The notes under the pieces: generated by a model
What the model saw: the letters and a program-made list of their open reading frames with translations, nothing else
The model's database searches: none
Told to the model about the DNA's origin: nothing
Shown: piece after piece, positions 16,601 through 21,954 of the stretch
How positions within the stretch are numbered: the stretch's first letter is position 1
Layout of the letters: the number at the start of each line of letters is the position of its first letter
Program-made: the position numbers and the translations under genes
Assembly: GCA_039188975.1 (NCBI GenBank)
Contig: JBCCYT010000066.1
Location: forward strand, 1 to 22,195
Direction of reading: 5' to 3'
Origin: UBA11606 sp039188975
Lineage (GTDB): Bacteria > Actinomycetota > Acidimicrobiia > Acidimicrobiales > Aldehydirespiratoraceae
DNA: 22,195 bases

Positions 16601-17219
16601 TCTCGAGCGGGCGCAGACCTCGTCGGACCTCCCGCATCAGGTCCTTGACCCGGGTGAGGTCGCCGTCGGTCGCCGTCAGGCGGCGCTCGGCACGATCCTT
16701 GCGTTTGCGGTACTTGAGGACGCCGGCTGCCTCCTCGATGATCGAGCGTCGATCCTCGGGGCGGGCATTGAGAACGGCGTCGATTTGCCCCTGGCTGACG
16801 ATGACGTGCTGTTGGCGGCCGACGCCGCCATCACTCAGGAGTTCGGTGATGTCGAGCAAGCGGCAGGGCACGCCGTTGATCGAGTACTCGGAATCGCCGC
16901 TGCGAAACAAGGTGCGGGTGATCTTCACCTCGTTGAATTCGACCGGCAGGGTGCGGCTGTGGTTGTCGATCGTCAGCGACACCTCGGCGCGACCAAGGGC
17001 CGACTTGTTGCTGGTGCCGGCGAAGATCACATCGTCCATCTTCCCGGAGCGGACCGCGCTCGGCGCCTGGGCGCCGAGCACCCACGCGATGGCGTCGACC
17101 ACGTTCGACTTGCCCGAGCCATTCGGGCCGACCACGACGGTCACCCCCGGTTCGAGATCGATCGAGGCAGCGTCGGCGAACGACTTGAAGCCCTTCAAGG
17201 AGAGGTTCTTCAGATGCAT
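13617..17219 (-). CDS. smc: Chromosome segregation protein SMC
   Basis: A 1200-residue structural-maintenance-of-chromosomes ATPase, which compacts and separates chromosomes as a long coiled-coil dimer with ScpA/ScpB. The N-terminal head opens MHLKNLSLKGFKSF and has Walker A GPNGSGKS at residues 31-38; a Q-loop/IEEAAG region follows near 140-165. Long charged coiled coils flank a hinge at about 500-660. The C-terminal head has the signature LSGGERTLTALAFLFA and Walker B FYVMDEVEAALDD, with the D-loop residues kept. The last 45 or so residues are a low-complexity tail with VAGTATESA repeats, beyond the usual end of the family. ATG 17219 is preferred on homology; TTG 17237 would add six residues. 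No Shine-Dalgarno is visible, but a -10-like TAGGTT sits right in front. Confidence 0.96.
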   Translation of the reverse strand: MHLKNLSLKGFKSFADAASIDLEPGVTVVVGPNGSGKSNVVDAIAWVLGAQAPSAVRSGKMDDVIFAGTSNKSALGRAEVSLTIDNHSRTLPVEFNEVKITRTLFRSGDSEYSINGVPCRLLDITELLSDGGVGRQQHVIVSQGQIDAVLNARPEDRRSIIEEAAGVLKYRKRKDRAERRLTATDGDLTRVKDLMREVRRGLRPLEKQAEAARRHGDLIAELTALRIHLAGREVADLRTKLGSNGEFRATRIEQERATRAELDELAQSVSEDERALADHGGDDLGDTLVRLESMRERARGFSAVLTERRRGVERDRSAFADRAVIANLEAEAAKCRTDLATVTGELEALAPDLTRLRDEEAALAADRESFRAEWGDGVPVPSGKASEFRGELGALRASIERSTSESQRLQTKLTELDQKRQALEAAAAQRRADVGALHDEEEPLVAALEAAEAAKLVAENALADRQAEQADAESEHHRWVARAEALTLALDEARARSGAERLADVDGVLGTLLDLVAVEHGWESAFEAAAGDALDAVIVNGDESARRALHVLSAGGDPGAVVALGGRRAARASGPDHIRSHVRGMSPEVDDLLDVLLGDTAVVDGGWEAALDLAIGDPTRVVVTRAGDRFGSSGWRIGTAGTGATGAALTEAEAQVEVTRTQAAVCGDATTVARQELATRRERAEELADRLDGIGAGLSAASDALQRTDADRREVSTEADTLQARFDELAVRLERDSARVEQLETELPALEADEEASLEAGRRLAAARADLEERAATVGSLRSDVDVRGAGLEERKASLTSRLTELDDRLARDAEKRAAAEGQRVALDRRAAVLDNLTAAVEARTAVVDVRLAEVRERRRQQSQAAQEIAKRLDGLRRRRHEAEKQLEGLRTAVAKAEVEEAELRTRLQATVDRLRSDHDLAPDVAVSAPCPELPDGIDPARRVEMLESELDIMGPVNPLALEEYQALQERHSFLQGQLDDIRATRRELSKVIASIDEEIVTVFASAFADVSVNFTQLFETLFPGGQGSISLTSPDDLLNTGVEISAKPSGKNVKKLSLLSGGERTLTALAFLFAVFRSRPSPFYVMDEVEAALDDVNLHRFLSLVEEFRSDAQLLLVSHQKRTMEAADCLYGVSMKPGGSSRVVSEKVAGTATESAVAGTATESAVAGTATESGVAGTATGGVVDVTDSATAAGAEATV
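13677..13777. repeat. 27-bp tandem repeat array in the smc C-terminal tail
   Basis: Three full 27-bp units (13677-13703, 13704-13730, 13731-13757) and a fourth partial one (13758-13777) follow each other with one or two mismatches. Each unit codes on the minus strand for nine residues, VAGTATESA or close to it. The unit is a multiple of three, so copy-number change would keep the frame. Confidence 0.9.
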
Positions 17220-17227
17220 TGGGGACG

Positions 17228-17233
17228 AACCTA
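17228..17233 (-). promoter_or_regulatory. Possible -10 element for a leaderless smc transcript
   Basis: On the minus strand TAGGTT fits TAnnnT, and seven bases separate it from the A just before ATG 17219, which would give an mRNA with no or a one-base leader. No good -35 is seen. Confidence 0.3.
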
Positions 17234-17284
17234 ACAACGCGAATTACATCCGTGTAGTCCCTGCCCTTGGGGATTTCGGTGGAA

Positions 17285-17339
17285 ACCCTGTGGACACCTG
17301 TGGATGACGTGGGGAGATTTTCCCGCCTGTCCACAGGGT
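17285..17339. other. 12-bp inverted repeat with three DnaA-box-like 9-mers
   Basis: ACCCTGTGGACA (17285-17296) and TGTCCACAGGGT (17328-17339) are perfect inverted copies. Within the span are three 9-mers close to the actinobacterial DnaA box TTGTCCACA: GTGTCCACA (minus, 17289-17297), TCATCCACA (minus, 17299-17307) and CTGTCCACA (plus, 17327-17335). The element lies in the mutM-smc gap, 60-114 bp past the mutM-like stop. It could be a DnaA-binding site, a terminator stem, or both. Confidence 0.45.
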
Positions 17340-17398
17340 ACGACAGACCATCGCCCTGGGTGCCGCGACCAGTGGTCGTCAAACACCGAGCGTGGTTG

Positions 17399-18235
17399 TC
17401 ACACCTGCGTGTCGCAGAAGTACGTCCAAACCCCGCCGAACTTCACCCGCTTGATCGGGAGCCGGCTACGGCTGCTCAAATCACCGTGTTTGCCGTACAC
17501 CGCGAGATGCTCGCCGTAATCGCCCGCCACACCGAACGGGTCGACGAAGGGACGATCTGCGAGCGATGTGCCCCGGTACTTGATGGCGTCGTGCAGCGTC
17601 CCGACGAGGGCCCGGTGGAGGCGTCGAATCTCTTGGCTCGACAGCGAATCACTCATCCGGTCGTAGCGCAGGCCCGCCTCGTAGAGGATCTCGTCGGCGT
17701 ACAGGTTGCCGATACCGACGACGAACGTGTCGTCCATCAACAACGTCTTGAGCTTGACCGAACGCTGCAAGAGCGAACGACCAAAGGCGGTCCACGACAC
17801 CGGTTCATCGACCGGATCGAGCCCATGATCATCGAGCACCGGAATCTCATCAGCGAGCGCATCGGTGTCGACGACGAACATTTCCGCCGAGCCATCGGGG
17901 TCGATCAGCCGCAACTGCCCGTGCTGGGTGAACGTGATCACGATCTCGGTGTCAGGCTCCATCGCGTCCTTGTTCGCATTGCGACGCAGCGAACCGGAAC
18001 CGCCCAGGTTGACGACCAGCGTGGACTCGCCGTCGAGCACGATCAACAAGAACAGGCCGCGCCGAGCAACCTCGGTGATCTTCATGTCGTCGAGCTGAGC
18101 GGTGAACGCCTTGCGGTTCTTGTAGCGGCCCAGCACCTTCATGCTGGTGGCCTCGACCGTCTTCACCTTCTTGCCAACGAGGTCACGGTCGAGTTCACGG
18201 CGAACCGTCTCGACCTCGGGTAGCTCAAACACCAT
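17399..18235 (-). CDS. Degenerate Fpg/MutM-like DNA glycosylase homologue
   Basis: A 278-residue protein that is plainly of the Fpg/Nei fold: FELPEVETVRREL at the start, the helix-two-turn-helix segment VGIGNLYADEILYEAGL (about 173-189), and a C-terminal hairpin LPIKRVKFGGVWTYFC. MutM proteins cut out oxidised purines using an N-terminal Pro. Here that Pro is replaced by Phe3 (or Phe2 if GTG 18232 is the start); the catalytic hairpin Lys is Leu61; the void-filling Met, Arg and Phe positions read Gly79 and DPDGSA (112-117); three of four zinc-finger Cys are lost (Ser254, Ser257, Gln277); and the phosphate-binding Arg is Val269. The Glu next to the missing Pro is kept. GGAG lies 6 bases before ATG 18235, inside the rnc end (11-bp overlap). 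It sits where mutM/fpg usually lies, but ordinary activity is doubtful. Confidence 0.85.
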   Translation of the reverse strand: MVFELPEVETVRRELDRDLVGKKVKTVEATSMKVLGRYKNRKAFTAQLDDMKITEVARRGLFLLIVLDGESTLVVNLGGSGSLRRNANKDAMEPDTEIVITFTQHGQLRLIDPDGSAEMFVVDTDALADEIPVLDDHGLDPVDEPVSWTAFGRSLLQRSVKLKTLLMDDTFVVGIGNLYADEILYEAGLRYDRMSDSLSSQEIRRLHRALVGTLHDAIKYRGTSLADRPFVDPFGVAGDYGEHLAVYGKHGDLSSRSRLPIKRVKFGGVWTYFCDTQV

Positions 18236-18950
18236 CGGTGGCTCCGTTTTCTCCTGAGCGGTGCGCAGCGCGGCGCTCGTAGGCAGCGCGAGCGGCTTTC
18301 TGCTCGGCTTCCTTCTTCGATGTGCCGGTTCCGGCACCTTCGATCGTTCCCCCGATGGCCACCGTTGCGTGAAACCGCTTGTGATGGTCGGGGCCGCTCT
18401 CGGAGAGGTCGTACACCGGAGGTGTGTGACCTTCGTGGGCGGCGATTTCCTGTAGCTGGGTCTTGTAATCTCGGCTGCCGGGAGCTTCGGCGGCGCGGCC
18501 GATCCGATCATCGAGCGCTTCGATCACGAGCGTACGCACCGCGTCGATCCCGCCATCGAGGTACATCGCGCCAAGCACCGCTTCGACCGCATCGGCCAGA
18601 ATCGATGCCTTGTCACGACCTCCCGAAGCGTCCTCACCCTTGCCAAGCCGAAGCTCGAGACCGATGCCGAGCTCTCGACCGACGTCAGCAAGGGTTGCCG
18701 CCGACACGACGGCGGCCCGGGTCTTGGCCAGGTGCCCCTCGGGCAGATCGGGGAACCGGTGGAAGATGTGGTCGGTGACGATCACGCCCAACACGGCGTC
18801 GCCGAGGAACTCGAGTCGTTCGTTGGACTCGTCGCCGGGATGTTCTGCGCACCATGACCGATGGGTCAGCGCATGCAGCAGTCGCCCCGGCTCGGCGAAC
18901 TCATAGCCCAGCCGCTCCTCGAGGGAGGTGGAAGGTGCCGCCGCAGACAG
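18225..18950 (-). CDS. rnc: Ribonuclease III (start codon unclear, probably CTG)
   Basis: RNase III cuts double-stranded RNA in rRNA and mRNA processing. The catalytic domain is complete: NERLEFLGDAVLG (residues 43-55 from CTG 18950) holds the acidic residues matching E38, E41 and D45 of E. coli, and ADAVEAVLGAMYLDGG holds those matching D114 and E117. A C-terminal double-stranded RNA-binding domain follows (DYKTQLQEIAAHEG ... GTSKKEAEQKAARAAYE). The only in-frame ATG/GTG/TTG codons after the acpP stop lie inside the catalytic motif (GTG at about 18797 and later), which would destroy the enzyme. The best start between them is CTG 18950, giving 241 residues, a normal length, with a weak GGA upstream. 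The frame is the same as acpP, from which only the TGA at 18975-18977 separates it. Confidence 0.88.
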   Translation of the reverse strand: MSAAAPSTSLEERLGYEFAEPGRLLHALTHRSWCAEHPGDESNERLEFLGDAVLGVIVTDHIFHRFPDLPEGHLAKTRAAVVSAATLADVGRELGIGLELRLGKGEDASGGRDKASILADAVEAVLGAMYLDGGIDAVRTLVIEALDDRIGRAAEAPGSRDYKTQLQEIAAHEGHTPPVYDLSESGPDHHKRFHATVAIGGTIEGAGTGTSKKEAEQKAARAAYERRAAHRSGENGATDGV

Positions 18951-18974
18951 GGGTCGATCCGTCTTCTGCCCGGC

Positions 18975-19232
18975 TCAGCCGAGCTTGGCGACGACATAGT
19001 CGACGGCGTCGCGCACGGTTCGGAGATCTTCGAGGTCTTCGTCCTCGATTCGAAAGCCCGTCGTGCGTTCGGCGAGCTCCTCCTCGATTGCCTCGACCAG
19101 CTCGATCAGGGCGAGCGAATCGGCGTCGAGGTCTTCGGCGAACGCGTCGCCCTCTTTGATGTCGGACGGCTCAATCTCGAGAATCTCGGCAAGCCGATCC
19201 TTGACCAGCGTCACGATCTCGTCGCGTTCCAT
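18975..19232 (-). CDS. acpP: Acyl carrier protein
   Basis: An 85-residue acidic acyl carrier protein, which carries growing fatty acyl chains on a 4'-phosphopantetheine arm. The arm attaches at Ser39 in DLDADSLALIEL. The four-helix pattern is clear, from MERDEIVTLVKDRLAEIL to AVDYVVAKL. ATG 19232 fits the family length and has GAGGGGG five bases upstream. A second in-frame ATG at 19265 also has a strong site (GGAGGGGGGAG) and would add 11 residues (MPAETHVEGEP), so two products are possible. It lies between plsX and rnc, matching the common bacterial fatty-acid/rnc gene order. A promoter and a dyad lie in the gap upstream, so acpP-rnc-mutM-like-smc may be expressed separately from plsX. Confidence 0.92.
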   Translation of the reverse strand: MERDEIVTLVKDRLAEILEIEPSDIKEGDAFAEDLDADSLALIELVEAIEEELAERTTGFRIEDEDLEDLRTVRDAVDYVVAKLG

Positions 19233-19323
19233 GGGTTCCCCCTCGACATGGGTTTCGGCGGGCATGTGCACTCCCCCCTCCGGCCACCAACACAGCGCCG
19301 CGGGCACGGCCCGAGGCGATGGC

Positions 19324-19359
19324 ACCCTACCGGTTTCAGTGCTTGCGCGCTTGTGAAAC
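19324..19359 (-). promoter_or_regulatory. Putative acpP promoter with overlapping dyad
   Basis: On the minus strand TAGGGT (19324-19329) fits the TAnnnT -10 pattern and would start an mRNA with a leader of about 50-85 bases to the two acpP starts. Directly upstream, over the -35 zone, are GTTTCA (19333-19338 on plus) and TGAAAC (19354-19359), an inverted pair separated by 15 bases. A regulator of fatty-acid genes could bind there; none is visible nearby. Confidence 0.4.
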
Positions 19360-19443
19360 AGCCGCTTTCCCGGCGATTTCGGCCACTCGCGGCCAACCGG
19401 CCGAGCCGTGGTCGTCGCGCTCGCGCCCGCGGTGAGGGGCCCG

Positions 19444-19458
19444 ATGCGCTCAGCGCAT
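19444..19458 (-). terminator. 15-bp perfect palindrome behind plsX
   Basis: ATGCGCTCAGCGCAT can fold into a 6-bp stem with a three-base loop, 14 bp past the plsX stop. It lacks a T-run, so it may be a weak terminator or a protein-binding site. Confidence 0.4.
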
Positions 19459-19471
19459 GCTGAAACGGAGT

Positions 19472-20470
19472 TCAGGAAGGGCTGGCCGTCGCGGCAGCGT
19501 CGGTGAGATGGCCGACCATCTCGACCTCCACCATCTCTGAGGCCACCCGAATGGCGTTCACCATCGCATCGGGGCTACTCGAACCGTGCGAAATCACGCA
19601 CACCCCCTTGACCCCCAGCAGCAGCGCGCCACCCACCGAATCGGGGTGCAGCTCACCAACCATCGTGTCGAGCGCAGGGCCCAGCGCAGCACCCGCCGCA
19701 CGGGTGTCGTCATCGGTGTCGAGCGCCATCAACAACCGACCCATGATCGCCCGCATCGCGCCTTCGAGCGTCTTCAGTGTGACGTTGCCGGTGAAGCCGT
19801 CGGTGACGATCACGTCAGCCTCATCCGTCATGACATCGCGGCCCTCGACATTGCCGATCCACGAACACTGCGCCGCGGCGGCCCACCCCGGCTCGTCGAG
19901 CAGCTCGAAGCACTCCTTCACAAAGGGACTGCCCTTGCCGGCTTCCTCGCCGATCGACAACAGCCCAACCTTGGGTCGCTCGATACCGAAACGGTCGCGG
20001 GCATACACCGCGCCCATCTGGGCGAACTCCACCAACCACTCCGGCTTGCACTCAGCGTTTGCGCCAGCATCGAGCAAGGTCGTCGGGGTCGACCCCGGAA
20101 CCGGGATCGGCGTGGCGATCGCCGGACGCTGGATTCCCTTGATACGTCCCATGCGAAGGAGCGCCGACGCCATCGTGGCGCCGGTGTTCCCAGCCGAAAC
20201 CATGGCCGAGGCCCCGCCGTCGCGCACAGCCTCCGCGGCGCGCACGAGCGACGAGTCCTTCATCTTGCGAACGCTCGAGCCGGGCTCGGCGTCCATCGCG
20301 ATCACTTCCGATGCCTCGATGATGGGCAGGTCGCCGGTATCGCCCATCTCGCCGGGTTTCCCGACCAAGACGACCGGGATACCGAGCTCGTCGACAGCCC
20401 GCTTGGCCCCTTCGACGATCGCGTCGGGGGCGTTGTCTCCGCCCATGGCATCAACGGCGATGGGCAGCAT
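19472..20470 (-). CDS. plsX: Phosphate acyltransferase PlsX
   Basis: A 332-residue PlsX, which converts acyl-ACP and phosphate to acyl-phosphate, the donor for glycerol-3-phosphate acylation in phospholipid synthesis. The family start MLPIAVDAMGGDNAP is exact; DGGASAMVSAGNTGATMA (about residues 82-99), TTLLDAGANAECKPEWL, GLLSIGEEAGKGSPFVKE, and VIVTDGFTGNVTLKTLEG are all conserved blocks. The length is normal. ATG 20470 lies four bases past the rpmF stop, so the two are co-transcribed, the widespread rpmF-plsX arrangement. ACP, its partner, is the next gene. An upstream in-frame reading to 20554 runs back through rpmF and is not used. Confidence 0.96.
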   Translation of the reverse strand: MLPIAVDAMGGDNAPDAIVEGAKRAVDELGIPVVLVGKPGEMGDTGDLPIIEASEVIAMDAEPGSSVRKMKDSSLVRAAEAVRDGGASAMVSAGNTGATMASALLRMGRIKGIQRPAIATPIPVPGSTPTTLLDAGANAECKPEWLVEFAQMGAVYARDRFGIERPKVGLLSIGEEAGKGSPFVKECFELLDEPGWAAAAQCSWIGNVEGRDVMTDEADVIVTDGFTGNVTLKTLEGAMRAIMGRLLMALDTDDDTRAAGAALGPALDTMVGELHPDSVGGALLLGVKGVCVISHGSSSPDAMVNAIRVASEMVEVEMVGHLTDAAATASPS

Positions 20471-20474
20471 GGGA

Positions 20475-20654
20475 TCAGTCGAGGTCGAGGACCTGGCGGC
20501 CGGCGTAGTACCCGCACTTCGCGCACGCCCGGTGCGGACGCTGCGGAGCGCCACACTGGGGGCAGATGCTGCGCGCGGTGCGACCGGTGCGCCACGCCGA
20601 CGCCTTGCGGCTCCGGCTCTTCGACTTGGACATCTTCCGCTTCGGGACAGCCAT
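20475..20654 (-). CDS. rpmF: 50S ribosomal protein L32
   Basis: A 59-residue bL32, a small basic protein of the large ribosomal subunit. It begins MAVPKRKMSKSKSRSR, the family hallmark, and has a zinc ribbon of two CxxC pairs (CPQC and CAKC, about residues 31-34 and 45-48), so it is the zinc-binding form. ATG 20654 has AGGA about eight bases upstream. It leads the rpmF-plsX pair. Its leader contains a stable hairpin at 20694-20711. Confidence 0.96.
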   Translation of the reverse strand: MAVPKRKMSKSKSRSRKASAWRTGRTARSICPQCGAPQRPHRACAKCGYYAGRQVLDLD

Positions 20655-20693
20655 GATGCGTTCCTGCGTTCTGGGCTTGCGATCTTCCGGGGC

Positions 20694-20711
20694 GTGGCGC
20701 GACGGCGCCAC
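20694..20711. other. Hairpin in the rpmF leader
   Basis: GTGGCGC pairs fully with GCGCCAC around a four-base loop. It is 40 bp ahead of rpmF and 71 bp past the DUF177 stop. It may act as a terminator for the upstream genes or as a leader structure of the rpmF-plsX message; sequence alone does not decide. Confidence 0.4.
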
Positions 20712-20723
20712 CACGACCAGTGC

Positions 20724-20729
20724 AGGGTA
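20724..20729 (-). promoter_or_regulatory. Possible rpmF promoter -10
   Basis: TACCCT on the minus strand fits TAnnnT and would give a leader of about 63 bases. No recognisable -35 is present, so this is tentative. Confidence 0.25.
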
Positions 20730-20781
20730 GCGAGCGAACCGCCCGGTCCCTACCGAAAGCCGACGAGATCAGCGGACAGAT

Positions 20782-21306
20782 TCAGTCATCGAACGTGAGC
20801 GCGTCGAGCGCAGCCCAGCGCGGATCACCGGCCGGCTTCTCCTCGAGGTCGGGCTCGAGATCGATGAACGGGCCCGTCGGAAACCGACGCGGATCCGGGC
20901 CCTCACAATCATCTCGACACAGTGGGGCCAACGGGATCGACAACAGCGAATGCTCCCGGGCGACCGGGGTCAGGTCGATCTGCTCGTTCTCGAGCGGCCA
21001 TGTCTCACCCTCGGTCGGTGATCGCTCGAACACCTCACGAAAGTCTGCGACGAACGCCTCATCCATGTCGTCGACACAGCGCCGACACGGTGCGCGCCAC
21101 ACGCCCGCCACCGTTCCCGCGGCGACAACGCCCTCCATCACCGACTCGACCACCACGTCGAGGACCAAGCGGCCGTCGACGATCGACCGCTCCCCCGCCT
21201 CGAGATTGGGAATTTCGATCTCGGCCTGCAGCGCACGGCGCGTTCCCGGCCGACGCCGCAACTCGGCGACATCGACCAGCAGGCGAGACGGCAACGACGA
21301 CGTCAC
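20782..21306 (-). CDS. DUF177 (YceD-like) protein
   Basis: A 174-residue protein of the DUF177/YceD family, normally encoded just upstream of rpmF, as here. Typical marks are the early L-V-D-V-AELRRRPGTRR segment, the VEGVVAAGTVAGVWRAPCRRC-like core with Cys-x2-Cys (CRRC, about residues 74-77), a second Cys pair in PLCRDDCEG (about 128-135), and the late DPRWAALDAL near the C-terminus. The two Cys pairs suggest a metal site. In other bacteria the family has been linked to 23S rRNA, but its exact role is not settled. GTG 21306 overlaps the preceding TGA in GTGA, so it is translationally coupled to the coiled-coil gene. Confidence 0.88.
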   Translation of the reverse strand: MTSSLPSRLLVDVAELRRRPGTRRALQAEIEIPNLEAGERSIVDGRLVLDVVVESVMEGVVAAGTVAGVWRAPCRRCVDDMDEAFVADFREVFERSPTEGETWPLENEQIDLTPVAREHSLLSIPLAPLCRDDCEGPDPRRFPTGPFIDLEPDLEEKPAGDPRWAALDALTFDD

Positions 21307-21866
21307 CCGTCGTCCTGATCAAAGAAGCCCTCGGGCACCTCCGCGGTCGCCTCGACATCGGTCGCTGACTCCTGACCGCTCCGCTCGGCGCCCTGCAGCC
21401 GCGCCCGCCCCGACGCAACCGTCTTCATCGTGCGCTGCAGCACGATCTCCATGGCGCCCAGCTTTTGATCGCACCAATCCTCGGTCTCGAGCTTCAAATG
21501 CCGGGCCTGCTCCTCGGCATCGGCCACCACCTTGCGGGCTTTTTCCTCCGCCGCCTTCACCAACTCGGTCCGCTGCACCATCTGCTCGGCCTGAGCCCGG
21601 GCCGTCGCGACGATCTGATCGCCCTCCACCTGCACCCGAGCCAAGAAATCCTCACGCTCTTTCAACAACCAGCGAGCCGCCCGCAGCTCCTCGGGAAAGG
21701 CCTCCGCCGCGGCCTGCAACGCCTGCAACACGTCCTCTTTGATGATCATCGACGACGCCGACAACGGCATCGGACGAGCCTGATCCACCAGCTCGATCGC
21801 CTGCCGCAACAACGCTTCGGCCTGCGGTGCCCGATACTCCGGCGGCAACGCGCCCCCGTCACTCAT
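21303..21866 (-). CDS. DivIVA/SepIVA-like coiled-coil protein
   Basis: A 187-residue, mostly helical protein. Residues about 75-155 form a charged coiled coil (LKEREDFLARVQVEGDQIV ... EEKARKVVADAEEQARHLK), and the C-terminus is acidic. Gene position between coaD and DUF177-rpmF and the coiled coil match mycobacterial Rv2927c/SepIVA, a DivIVA-domain protein needed for septation and envelope growth. Assignment rests on context and low-complexity sequence, so it is moderate; automated annotation may call it an ATP-synthase-b-like or hypothetical protein. ATG 21866 shares one base with the stop of a 12-codon mini-ORF (TGATG). The GGAG nearest upstream is 11 bases away, slightly far, which suggests reliance on coupling. 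Confidence 0.7.
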   Translation of the reverse strand: MSDGGALPPEYRAPQAEALLRQAIELVDQARPMPLSASSMIIKEDVLQALQAAAEAFPEELRAARWLLKEREDFLARVQVEGDQIVATARAQAEQMVQRTELVKAAEEKARKVVADAEEQARHLKLETEDWCDQKLGAMEIVLQRTMKTVASGRARLQGAERSGQESATDVEATAEVPEGFFDQDDG

Positions 21867-21904
21867 CAGCCAAACCGCTCCGTGCTCATCTGGTCGCGCT
21901 TCAT
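21866..21904 (-). other. 12-codon mini-ORF 2 in the coaD-sepIVA relay
   Basis: ATG 21904 to TGA 21866 encodes MKRDQMSTERFG. Its ATG overlaps the stop of mini-ORF 1 (ATGA), and its stop overlaps the start of the SepIVA-like gene (TGATG). GGAG lies eight bases upstream. Expression is not shown. Confidence 0.35.
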
Positions 21905-21954
21905 CCGAAGCGCTCCGTGCTCATCTGGTCGCCCTTCATCCGAAGCGCTCCGTG
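21876..21954. repeat. 35-bp tandem duplication at the coaD 3' end
   Basis: Copies at 21876-21910 and 21911-21945 are 34/35 identical, and a third partial copy (nine identical bases) begins at 21946. The partial copy and one full copy include the coaD end, so the codons for TERFG-stop occur three times. Because 35 is not a multiple of three, each copy moves to a new reading frame. Confidence 0.92.
21901..21939 (-). other. 12-codon mini-ORF 1 in the coaD-sepIVA relay
   Basis: ATG 21939 to TGA 21901 encodes MKGDQMSTERFG. Its ATG overlaps the coaD stop in an ATGA arrangement, with GGAG eight bases upstream inside coaD. It differs from mini-ORF 2 by one residue. Expression is not shown. Confidence 0.35.

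Noticed and set aside
14139..17234. Two long plus-strand open frames (503 and 524 codons) opposite smc
   Set aside because: Both lie inside the recognised SMC coding region; their Arg- and Gly-rich translations are typical shadows of coiled-coil codons.
17220..17237. TTG 17237 as the smc start
   Set aside because: It adds six residues not typical of SMC, while ATG 17219 matches the conserved N-terminus M-x-L-K-x-L-x-L-K-G-F-K-S-F.
17285..17339. Chromosomal replication origin
   Set aside because: Three DnaA-box-like sites are too few, there is no AT-rich unwinding zone, and dnaA, dnaN and rpmH are not adjacent.
17399..18511. N-terminal extension of the mutM-like frame up to 18511
   Set aside because: The extra 92 residues are the out-of-frame reading of the rnc RNA-binding domain; homology starts at ELPEVET.
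18225..18794. Conventional GTG start for rnc near 18794
   Set aside because: It would remove the first helices and the NERLEFLGD catalytic motif, which are clearly encoded upstream in the same frame.
21876..21954. Repeat as a phage attachment-site duplication
   Set aside because: The copies are adjacent with nothing between them, and there is no integrase or mobile gene; simple tandem duplication explains it.
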